Shown: one piece after another, positions 13,484 through 23,514 of the stretch | Layout of the letters: each line of letters starts with the position of its first letter | Numbering within the stretch: position 1 is the first letter of the stretch | NCBI GenBank assembly: GCA_034766995.1 | Contig: CM068314.1 | Coordinates: 37,866,708 to 37,930,707 of the forward strand | Direction: 5' to 3' | Origin: Acanthacorydalis orientalis | Lineage: Eukaryota > Arthropoda > Insecta > Megaloptera > Corydalidae | Length of the DNA: 64,000 bases | Notes under the pieces: model-generated | What the model saw: only the letters and a program-made list of their open reading frames with translations | Databases searched by the model: none | What the model was told of the DNA's origin: nothing | Program-made: the position numbers and the translations under genes

Positions 13484-13935
13484 AAATTAACTGTTTATTT
13501 TAGCTAAAACCGATCATCGCAATTTCAAATTATATTCCGAATTTTTTTCATACTTATTCATATTTTAATAAGACAAAATATTCTTTTAATATTTGCATAA
13601 AGATTTTGATGTCTTCAATTGTACGTTTGTGTACCTATAAGAGTAGTTTCACATCAGTAATTGTTACAAATTGTCCTTTAACGAAAAACAGATTCATCAA
13701 TGCATACATTAATATAAACTCTGTATGAATAGATATACATACAATAAAATACTTCCTGTTAAAGACAAGATTTTGTGGTATCGAAACCGGTACTAAGAAA
13801 ACGTTTTGGGAGCCTGTGAATCACAAATGAAGAAACATTGTTATAAAATACTAACTGTTATATATGATCAGATGCCTATTTTTGCATTCTACTTGTTTGG
13901 ATTTTAATTCGTTTCACAACCCAAAATGTATATCT

Positions 13936-13936
13936 T

Positions 13937-13967
<31 letters not shown>
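13936..13967. repeat. (TA)n microsatellite
   Basis: About 15 TA units ending in GTATAG. Confidence 0.95.
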
Positions 13968-14628
13968 AGTAATTCAGATAATATATTAATTGTATTATTT
14001 TTAATTTTATTGTGAATGCACGCTGTGTTATAATCTATATATTGTTTATGATCTGAGTAATTTACTAATTGTGTTTGTGTTGCATGTAATAATCCGGTAA
14101 TGGTAGTTTAGCAAATAATATTATTTATGATCCGTGATACTAAATGGAATGGTTTTATTACAAAGTATAAAATCACAATATAACAAGCAATATGAATTTA
14201 TAAACATATTAATGTGAAACAAAACTAAACTGAAAAAAATGTAATTAGTTGGAGTAATCCTTATTGTGTTATCCAAACAAAAAATATTTAAAACCGAAGA
14301 ATATAAAAGGACATTATGTAAATTAGCTTTTAACTAAATACCAATGCATATGGAATGAATACGGATGATTTAATTAGCTCATAAATATATATTTAATATT
14401 CTAGGAGTACACATTAATTGTTTCAACATGTAGGTGTTTTAAATTTTTAGTAAACCACTTTGTCATTAGGTACATACAAAAAATAGGTTGGAATTAATGT
14501 TTTATCTGATGCGTACAAAAAATTTAATGATTTTATTTTAATTATGTTTAAACACTTTTAAATGTCATTATTAATTTTTCATTGTTGTGATTTTAATATT
14601 TTTAAAAAGAAAATTATATATATATAAC

Positions 14629-14893
14629 AGGTGCGCCAGTGGACCGGAAATTTTTAAAATCAAGATTATTCACTTATTGTTCATGCGAGAGGGTAAAATT
14701 AAGTGAAACATTGTTAGAAATTTATAGCCATTTACTAAACATGGTGCATTGATCCGGTATATATCGAGCTTTCGCTGTGAATAATTTTACAAAAATGACG
14801 AGTCTGCTATGACTGTGCAACGGATATTTCGCAATCATTATAAAATTCTGCATCATGGAGATGTACCGATTGCTCATGCCATCGACTTAGATA
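14629..14893 (+). pseudogene. DUF4817-type mariner/Tc1-like transposon, 5' end and first HTH
   Basis: The plus strand reads YRAFAVNNF and, after a one-base frame change, KNDESAMTVQRIFRNHYKI and LHHGDVPIAHAI at about 14761-14886. This is the DUF4817-type helix-turn-helix found at the N-terminus of a large group of insect transposases (general form RAFxVExFFKNNESVxxxQRxFRxHF). The segment from 14629, AGGTGCGCCAGTGGACCGG, lies about 130 bp upstream, where the terminal repeat and leader should be; I infer it marks the element's 5' end. Nothing after 14893 resembles the rest of a transposase, so the element is truncated. Related relics lie at 45160-45826 and 51830-52144. Confidence 0.72.
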
Positions 14894-16442
14894 AAATATT
14901 CGATAGTAATATGATTTAAATTTGAAATATATTTTTGAAATGACATTTAAACAAACAATATATTTCAATTCTATAAAAACAATCAGTTAATAATTTGAAT
15001 AAATTTTCAGTGTGTTATTTTCGCGCTTACCAGAATAAATAATATGAAATATATCTGACATTTTTCGACATTAAATCTGTCACGATAACAATAACAGTAA
15101 AACAATGTAAATAACGAATAACCGAATAAATTATATAACAATAAATAAGAAATACCATAAATTAATATTAAATATTATTGATTGACAGAGTTTATTTACG
15201 TTAAACTAAATAAAAACGATTTTTATCAGCTATTGAAAAAATATTTTAAATATAATAGAACTTTTTTATCCTGTCAGTTTTTCCATAACATTGTTTTCGG
15301 TATAGAACAAAGAGCAAGTCTGCGTTATTTACTCTTTAACAATAGAAGGATAGAGGTTTAAGGTTTTCTTACGGTTTTAAAGCTTTTGTATGTAATGATT
15401 TTTTTTCTTTGATATAAACACAAACATAAAACTCAGTAGAACGGTTTCAGCTATATAAATAAAAAAATATACGTAGAATAATATTGTCTCTTGGTCGAGT
15501 AACATAGATTTATTGAATTACAGGAATAAAATAGGAAAAAAGGGAAAAATAGGGAAGAAATTACATGGTTTTACAGACTCAGTTTTTTACATTTATTTCA
15601 TTATATATATATATAGCAGTAGTACAATATATAAGTACAATATTGCATTAAAAAATTGTTTTATAAAAAATATATATTAATATTAGATATTTAGTGAATC
15701 CTGCTCCATGCTAAACTTACGATTATAAAAAGTGTATATAGAATTTATTTCTTATATATTTTTATTCCGATTATATTCAATACTTTTCCTTTTTTTCAAG
15801 TAACTTAAACGCTATAATATTGTGATTTTTTTCGTCTATAATAAATGAATTTTTCACTCATTCTACAAACCACATTTTTTTTGATAAAAAATGTTTATTG
15901 GTTATTTGTTATTGTTGATGATGATTTTGCTGATTATATCTTCCTCAAGGAACAGAAAAATATATTAATTATTGAAAGGTTTTGATCAAAAAAACATTTG
16001 TGATGTAGATAGATTGTTGATTGTAGAACGAACGAAAATCGTTTGTGGAACTTGAACACATTGATCATATTGTATTTTTTGTAGATTTGAATGTTCACCA
16101 TCTCTCTCCCCCCCTCTCTCTCTCTCACTATATATATATATAACGTTAGTCTGTTTTTATACTAAGTAATAATCTGTTTATAACTTTCTATAATTAGTGC
16201 ATGTGTATCGGACATCTCATAAAACCATTATAATTTTAAAATATTCTCGATTATTATTCAGATACATTCCAAATGTACGTAGTCTTTATAATATAACGTA
16301 TGTTTCGCAATAATTATACTTTAATCTATAAAAAAACATATATTGAAGTTAAATTATTTAAATTTATAAGTTTTAAAATTTTATTTATTTCCTATAAAAT
16401 TAACCTTTTTGTTTAATAATACTTAATAAGATGTACTATATA
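14894..16442. other. AT-rich non-coding stretch
   Basis: No coding signal. Short TA runs at about 15602-15616 and a CT/TA block at 16103-16142. The frame at 15934-16128 crosses the CT repeat and has no family features. Confidence 0.65.
16103..16142. repeat. (CT)n-(TA)n microsatellite
   Basis: CTCTCTCCCCCCCTCTCTC followed by TCACTATATATATATATA. Confidence 0.94.
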
Positions 16443-16473
16443 GATATTATATAATAAATTTTGTTGTATTGTA

Positions 16474-16510
<37 letters not shown>

Positions 16511-16560
16511 AAGGGAGAGAGAGAGAGAGTATAATACAACAAAATTTATTATATAATATC
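16443..16560. repeat. 118-bp near-perfect foldback (inverted repeat)
   Basis: Left arm 16443-16488 begins GATATTATATAATAAATTTT and ends in a (CT)n run. Right arm 16515-16560 is its reverse complement with one mismatch (TTGTACTC against TTATACTC). The spacer is 26 bp, mostly TA. The arms contain unique-looking sequence (TTTTGTTGTATT) as well as the CT/GA tract, so this is more than microsatellite self-complementarity. The outer flanks do not match. Confidence 0.93.
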
Positions 16561-17157
16561 AATAATCACCTTGTTATTTTCTATTAAATAATGTATATTT
16601 AAAGAACATTATACTTTATCTAATATTACATTATTAACGGAAGACCTTCATTAAAATAACGCCCTTCAATATCTTGTATCAACATTGATGTATGTTTGTA
16701 CTTGAATTGTAATGTTTTTAATTACAGGTATTAACGTGCCAGGTATTAAGGGATTAATTTCTCTCGCAATTTTCCGTTCGAGTACATTTAAATCTGTTGG
16801 ATGTATTTATAATACTATAAAAAATGAGAGGTGTAGGACAGAGCAATAATGCTTATTTAGAAATGTTTTATAAATAAGCAATTAAAGCATATCTATATAT
16901 TGCTCTTAAAGAGTTTATTGACATGAGACTAAGATTCAGAATAAAATTTTCTTATTATTTTATTGAATTTGTATTGAAATAAAAATATTGTTTTTGTAAG
17001 AAAATATACATACAATTTTAAAGTAACTATAACGATTTATAGAAATCGTATTCAGTTTATAATAGTAAAACTTATTATTTTAAAAAAAAAACTGGTTCAG
17101 GTATTATTATTAACACAGATCAAGTTTTTTTATTTTTAATTTTTTTAGTTCTTATAA

Positions 17158-17219
<62 letters not shown>

Positions 17220-18567
17220 TTGATGTGTACGTTTCGTTTACAAGATATCGATGTTGAAAAAACTTCTGTTATTGTATATGAGTAGTCATTATTTTAAAAA
17301 ACTAAATTATCATACTTTTACAAAAAAATATTATAAAAATATAAAATAAGAAGGTACGCAATTTTTTATTTAATTTCAAAAATGTCATTTTCTAATATTT
17401 TTGTTGGATAATTAACTAGTTCTTATAATCAGTGAAATTTTTAATTTTAATACAATGATACACTCTATAAAAGGTTATGATTTATTTATATAAAAAATGT
17501 TGCAATAATTTCCTGTTTTTATATTGATTCCGTTGCTATTTTTTCATACAGAAACACTTTATTATTAATTTACCCTGAAAAGTTTTGGCTTTTAAGTAAT
17601 CGTTGGGTAACTTTTTGATAAACTTACAGAATTGATAAATTAGATTTTATTAAATAACTATGTGGAGATGTCTCAAGACCTAAAGCTAATACAACAAATA
17701 AATATTCGTGCTTCATCTGAATCACCAAGTTAATAAATAAACAAGTTTTCACTTTGCAACAATATTGAACATATTTAATTCAAAAACACTTTCATTTAAA
17801 AAAAATATTGCTTTTATTACACTTTAACTGATATATTCAAATTAAATGGTGATAATTTATAATTAATGTCTCAAAAAATTATTCTGTTTTAAGTTATACA
17901 AGTAAATGATTAATATTAACCTATTTTTTTTATTTCAGGTAAGCAAATATCTATATAATTATGATATTAAGAAAGAATAAACCTTTAAGGTAAGCAAGAA
18001 TAAGTTGTAATATATTATGTAGTTTTATACAACCGTCTATAAACTTTTATTTTATATTCTCATTATTTACCACAACAGTTTCCATCAAGATTTATAAAGT
18101 AATAAATAATTTAAAACATTAGTATCACTTTTCAACGTCTTAAAAAAAATTATCATTTTGTAATTTATTGCTCTTATTAGAATTCTATTGTTTAATTTTA
18201 TTTCAAAAATTGATACTAAACTAACTATATATTATACTTAGATATATAGTCAGTATTTTTGTTATTTAAATTAATGTGCATTTAAATATTCTCTGCACCA
18301 AATAATTCCTGCTTACAGTTCAAAATTATTGAAGTAAGTTTATTTTAAAATATTATTATCAAGAAAAAAATATTTTACATTAACAGTCTAGCATTCTAAT
18401 AATAATACGCCGGCTCAGAATAAATTAATACGATAGAAAAAGGGTTACTTTCTAAACAAAATTAACTCACACTTCGTATATTCCCCATTTTTAATTCTTG
18501 TTGATATTAGGGAAGAACTTATATATAATTGCAGGAATTGAGACAGATTTCAGATTTCTAAGCTACC
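16561..18567. other. AT-rich non-coding stretch
   Basis: No gene found. It holds a CA/TA microsatellite at 17157-17217 and a plus-strand splice-like sequence at 17921-17945 (pyrimidine tract, CAG, then GTAAGC) noted among the findings. Confidence 0.6.
17157..17217. repeat. (CA)n-(TA)n microsatellite
   Basis: Eight CA units followed by about 22 TA units. Confidence 0.97.
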
Positions 18568-19652
18568 TTATTTTATATATACGACGTTTGGCAATTTAAT
18601 TCTCGAATTGGCATAACGAAAAGATACACAATTTAAATAATACAAAAAATGTTTGATATATTCAAAGTAATCTCCATTTATATTAATAAACTTACTGTAA
18701 GTTTCTTAAAGTGTTTGAATACTGTCGGCGAAAGCGTCCGAAGGAACTGGTTTCAATTAGACGGTTACATTTTTCTTAACATGTTCTACGCCCTGAAATA
18801 TTTTTTCTTGAAGAAAAATGTCTGCTGGTCCCAAGTCAGATGAATATGGTGGGTGATTGGTCTTAAAAACTCCGTATTTCATGAGAAATTAGTTCAAAAC
18901 CAGTGCATAATGGCAGTTGAATTGTCATAAATAAGAATCAACTACCCATTTCTCGAAATTTCAGTCGTACTCGAGAAGTGGGATGCAATAATCTCTCCAA
19001 TCTTTCAAAGTAGAATGAAATATTAACTTTGTCCTTCAGGAACAAACTCTTAAGACACACTCTGTTTACACAAAAAGTTAATTAACATGGTTTTCATTCT
19101 GGATTTTTGTAAACGAAACGTTTTGGGCCTTGCTGATAATTTTCCAATCCACTATATATTCTGGCGTTTCGTCTCAGGATCGTGCTGAAATACCCATGTG
19201 TCATTATTAGTGACAATATAGTTAAAAAAAATTATATTTGAGTGATAAGTGTGGACGAAGTCTGTGTAAAAAAACTATTCTGTTTTTACTCATCCGTAGT
19301 ACTGTGCGGGACAAACTCCGTACAGATCTTCCTCTTTCTCAAATATTCATATGACTTGAACCGTTTCAATATTGATATTCAGCTCATTTTCCATCGTTCG
19401 GAAGGTCATTCGGCGATCTTTTGCCGCAATTACACGAACTTTTGCGATCGAATCTGCATTTCAAAAGATCAACGGTCGCCTGGTTCTAGAGTTATCTTGA
19501 ACAGCCTCATGTCTATTTTTGAAATGTTTAAACCATTCAAACACACGTCGACTTAAGATAGTATCACCGTACACAGTTTTAAAGATTTAGAAAATGTATA
19601 TGGCAGTTTTCCATAATTTACAGCAAATTTTAATATTCTCTCGTTGCTCCAT
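18568..19652 (-). pseudogene. mariner-like transposase, near full-length, inactivated
   Basis: The minus strand begins MEQRENIKICCKL at 19652 and ends near GDYFEYIKHFL, with a stop at 18568-18570. Recognisable in order are the first HTH (LSRRVFEWFKHFK, HEAVQDNSRTRRP), the second HTH (KVRVIAAKDRRMTFRTMENEL), and WVFQHDPETKRQNI at the start of the catalytic domain. Next come KSRMKTMLINFL and EFVPEGQS, LILIYDNSTA in place of the second catalytic Asp segment (usually HDNAPxH), HPPYSSDLGPAD around the third Asp, and FADSIQTL near the C-terminus. This is the standard mariner D,D34D layout at about 345 codons. In-frame stops and several frameshifts show it is dead. The plus-strand open frame at 19242-19556 lies antisense to it and is not a gene. 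Terminal repeats could not be delimited. Confidence 0.88.
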
Positions 19653-20547
19653 GACAACTAACATGCCTCAGCTGTCGAAGCGCCCTAAAACTTCAATAAC
19701 CAACGACTAACAGAAACATGAACGCACAGAAATGCATTAGCTTCTTACTCAAAAACTAATATCTATTTGATCTCTATTGATAAAAGTGTAAACTATCGTA
19801 TGCTGCCTTACTTTGGGTTTCATTTCACGTGACTCCATTGTTCTAGCATTAATCCGGAATTACATTGCTAAACCTTGAATATATATATTATATATACACA
19901 CACACACATACGTGTATAAACTGATTATGTTTTAACAACCGAACATTAAATCAATCCGAATGAATTCTACTATAATTCTGTTTTATTCAAAGATATTTTA
20001 TTTTAGCATTCTTTTTTATTCATTTCAATGTAAAAAACAGTTCTTTTTTATTTGAATATCATTTAAATATTTCAGAGCATTATTAAATTCAACATTTTTC
20101 TCAATTTGCCATTAAAAATTATCATATCTGATAATGGTAATAAAAAAATCACTTATTTATATTAAAAGTATATATTAATTATTTGAAATTGTTTTAAAAC
20201 AATGTCTTTAATATTTTAATTTTTATTATTTCATTCGTCTCAATTTCGTTTAAATATTTTAAAAAAAACACACATTTTTAAAGTATTTTCATGTCATATA
20301 AAAATATCAAACTAATCTTCTAACTTTATAACATGTTGACGTACAGTAAAGCAACAAATATAGTTTGGATTTTATTTATAACGTTCACAAAGGTGACAGG
20401 TTAACAATGAAATGTCACAATGAAGAAATTTCTGTTACTCTAGACATATCATTATTCAACACCATTTTATGACTTACATTCACTTTTATAGTTGTATCCT
20501 GATGGTACCATCATGGCAAATTGTTGTTTCATAAATAAACACACATA
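19653..20547. other. AT-rich non-coding stretch
   Basis: The first 200 bp are less AT-rich and probably include the mariner leader (GCTTCGACAGCTGAGGC read on the minus strand). The rest shows no coding signal. A short TA/CA block lies at 19880-19915. Confidence 0.6.
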
Positions 20548-20548
20548 T

Positions 20549-20636
<88 letters not shown>

Positions 20637-20639
20637 GTA
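20548..20639. repeat. (TA)n microsatellite, bipartite
   Basis: Two TA runs separated by GCATGA. Confidence 0.97.
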
Positions 20640-20703
20640 TTATAAAGCTAATTTCATAAAAATATATCGAAAATTTAAGTCGAAAATAAGTAGAAGTTTA
20701 ATT

Positions 20704-20922
20704 AAGTAGAAAATTTATTGAAGTGGATTGCTTGGTTTTTTGGTAATCACCTTATTTAAAAAAAAAATTAATATGGGTTTTCACTGAATTTTTTTAGTAA
20801 TCAGGTATTTACAAGACGAACTATTTATATCTAAAACTTTTCATATACTTCATAAATTTTCATAATTCACATAGTACGTAATGAAAAATAACGATTCAAA
20901 TTGATATTTAAATAGAAAACGA
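20704..20922 (+). repeat. left arm of long inverted repeat
   Basis: This 219-bp segment is the reverse complement, with scattered mismatches and small gaps, of 21822-22038. Shared blocks, read on the plus strand here, include AGTAGAAAATTTATTGAAGT, ACAAGACGAACTATTT, TAGTACGTAATGAAAAA and TATTTAAATAGAAAACGA. Arm length and divergence suggest an old transposon or foldback structure; see findings. Confidence 0.9.
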
Positions 20923-21137
20923 GATATAAGCGGTAGAAACATTGTTAAATTTTGTACATTGTTTAAAGTTTTTATAGAGTTTTCTGTAATTGAATTAATT
21001 TATGGTGAAAAGTTTGATACGAAACCACATGTTGCAGGAAATATAACAGCTATTCTTCTTTATATAGTAAAAAATGGACTTTGGAAATTTTCATTTTAAA
21101 CTGATTTATATATCAAAAGAAATAAAATATGAATTAC

Positions 21138-21544
21138 GAAGCCTACGCTCGCTTCGCTTGCTCTCGTTAAGTGTTGACAATTTTTAAATGAAAAATAAAA
21201 TAAAAATATTGTGGAATGAAATTTATTTTTTGATTTTAAATGAAACCACGATAATAATGAAACTGAAAAGAAAATATATTATATGTGTTCTTTTGTACAC
21301 TGAAACTTGATATCCTGCTTACAGGTATATCTGAAAAAACCATCATATAACTGGTCGTGCTCGAATACTGTTTCATTGAAATCGACGAGCTTGACGATTC
21401 GTGAAACATCGGAAATGATCGGGAATAAAATTTGTTAACGTGTTACGTATAGAGTGTAGAGGGGGAAGCGGCTTTGCGAGGAGGTAGTTAAATGAAAAAA
21501 ATGTGTTTGATGGAATTTTTACCATGGCATTTTTTTATATATAG
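21138..21544 (-). mobile_element. Helitron-like 3' fragment, copy 2
   Basis: The segment matches 3900-4362 in the same orientation, including the sequence running into TTTTATATATAG at the far end, the helicase tail, TCGTTAAGTGTT and the GCTCGCTTCGCTTGCTCTCG tip. The terminal hairpin and CTRR end are not clear here, so the extreme 3' end may be lost. It lies between the two arms of the long inverted repeat, so it either inserted into that element or is part of it. Confidence 0.68.
21285..21390 (-). pseudogene. Helitron helicase C-terminus, relic
   Basis: The minus-strand reading is DFNETVFEHDQLYDGFFRYT followed by CKQDIKFQCTKEH and a stop. It corresponds to the QLYVGFSR-type motif and following strand of Helitron helicases, and lines up residue by residue with the relic at 4058-4200. 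The final NIVYxEVL block is lost. The change of YVGFSR to YDGFFR in a conserved motif fits loss of constraint. Confidence 0.68.
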
Positions 21545-21681
21545 TGTAAGATGGTACATATTGCATATTTTCATATGGAATCAGTTCTTAGAAAAGAATA
21601 TATTTTAATGTTAGAAGGATGAAACAATGCAGATGAACAATATTTTTCCGTATTATTAACTTGAGGACATAAACACCGATG

Positions 21682-21688
<7 letters not shown>

Positions 21689-21741
<53 letters not shown>
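21689..21741. repeat. (TA)n microsatellite
   Basis: About 26 TA units, inside the long inverted repeat. Confidence 0.97.
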
Positions 21742-21743
<2 letters not shown>

Positions 21744-21821
21744 CATTTGATCAGAATTCATTAGCTCTAAATTTAGGTTGTTTTTTTAGTAAAAGAACTA
21801 TTTTTTATAAAATGAAAATTA

Positions 21822-22038
21822 TCGTTTTCTATTTAAATATCCATTTGAATTGCTGTTTTTCATTACGTACTATATGAATTATAAAAATGTATGAAATACA
21901 TGAAAAGTTTTAATATACAAATAGTTCGTCTTGTAATACTTGATTATTAAAAAATTCAATGAAAAGTATATTAAAAAATATCTTAAATAAAGTGATTATC
22001 ATAAAACCAATCATTAACACTTCAATAAATTTTCTACT
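21822..22038 (-). repeat. right arm of long inverted repeat
   Basis: Reverse-complement partner of 20704-20922; about 900 bp separate the arms. See the left-arm entry for the matching blocks. Confidence 0.9.
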
Positions 22039-22355
22039 GAATAAAAATGAATTGTATGAAAAATTAATTTCATTCATATCGAAAATGCAACTTTTTTAAT
22101 TAAAAAATACCAATGCTTGAACTAAGAAAACGAGCGCGAGTTCATATAACAATGAAAATTTGAATTTATATATCAGATGTCAGTCGATATCGGGCAGCTC
22201 TTAGACAAGAAAGTGGCATTCATTGTGATTAATTAAATTACATCTTTTTTATCTGAATAAATAATGTGAATAATAACCATTGAATGATGAATAGCGAAAT
22301 ATATTTACACTTTTTATAAATACAATCAGTCATTTTAATATCAGACATTACTTCT

Positions 22356-22356
<1 letters not shown>

Positions 22357-22387
<31 letters not shown>

Positions 22388-22390
22388 CGC
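22357..22390. repeat. (TA)n microsatellite
   Basis: Short TA array with ATG and CGC interruptions. Confidence 0.93.
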
Positions 22391-22816
22391 ATATGTATTA
22401 ATGTTTTAACAAATCTAAAATTATAATCAATAAATGATGGAGAACCCATTCAATTATTCCTATAATAAAAGATTAATATTAAATCATAAATTAGAAGACA
22501 GATAATTACGGTCTCTTTTTACTTACTTTTTAGTGATCATTTGTCATTAGTAATTCGCCGAAATTCTATTGGTATATGAAAAGTAATATTCCAGTAGATT
22601 AATGTCATTTCTGAACTGATAACCATTGTTAGTGGCTTTTAAGATGTGACCTTTGAATGTAAGTGAATTGATAGGTTGATGAGGTCGTATTGAATAATCA
22701 TATAGGTCAGCAGGGTAATGTTTGAGGTATTTTTCTTGAAAGTATTTATTATAAATGTAATTTGTATCCGAGAAAATAATACTATTATTTGAAAACATAT
22801 TTCATACTTACACGAG

Positions 22817-22843
22817 TGTATATATATATATATATATATATAT
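22817..22843. repeat. (TA)n microsatellite
   Basis: About 13 TA units after GAGTG. Confidence 0.95.
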
Positions 22844-23169
22844 GATGGGTATTTTGATAAAATTAAAATTAATATAGATAAAATGAACTTCATATAAGCG
22901 TGATTTTTTTCAAATACATTTCTTGCAAAATACTTGATTGTAAGAAATGTGTTATAACAATTTTTGTATCTTATATCTAACAATTTCCTTAGGTCATTTA
23001 ATGAAGAAGTAAGTAATGAGCTCTATTTCTTGTTTATAATTTTTAAATATACCCGCATATTTGTTTTTTTCTTTACTTTGATTATTTGTTAGTTCAATCA
23101 AGACCTTAAAAAAACAACATAAACATAATAACACAAGATCTCTAAGAAGTGCGAATTATTTTATTTTAA

Positions 23170-23170
<1 letters not shown>

Positions 23171-23204
<34 letters not shown>

Positions 23205-23238
23205 TTGATATATATGTATATATATAGATAGATAGATA
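23171..23238. repeat. (TA)n-(GA)n-(GATA)n compound microsatellite
   Basis: TA run, AGAGAGAGAGAG, a second TA run, then GATAGATAGATA. Confidence 0.95.
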
Positions 23239-23452
23239 TTTTTATACGGAATATTTATGTATTTATTTTCCCTTTACATTATTTAAAATAACTAAATATA
23301 ATGTGTTTTGATTATTTAATGAAAAAATGTTACTAAAATAAAAATACATCCACTTTCAAGAAGATTAAATCATTTTTAGTCTATAGTAGCATTGTTTATT
23401 TAGAAAAAGTATGTTTAGAAATAAATATCTCAATTAAATTTTTTATGTATAA

Positions 23453-23469
23453 ATATATATATATTAAAG

Positions 23470-23513
<44 letters not shown>
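23453..23513. repeat. (TA)n microsatellite
   Basis: Two TA runs separated by TTAAAGATT. Confidence 0.95.

Positions 23514-23514
<1 letters not shown>

Noticed and set aside
19242..19556. 104-codon plus-strand frame
   Set aside because: It is antisense to the mariner transposase relic, whose motifs are clear on the minus strand.
22547..22983. 83- and 114-codon minus-strand frames
   Set aside because: Overlapping frames that run through a TA array, with no family features.
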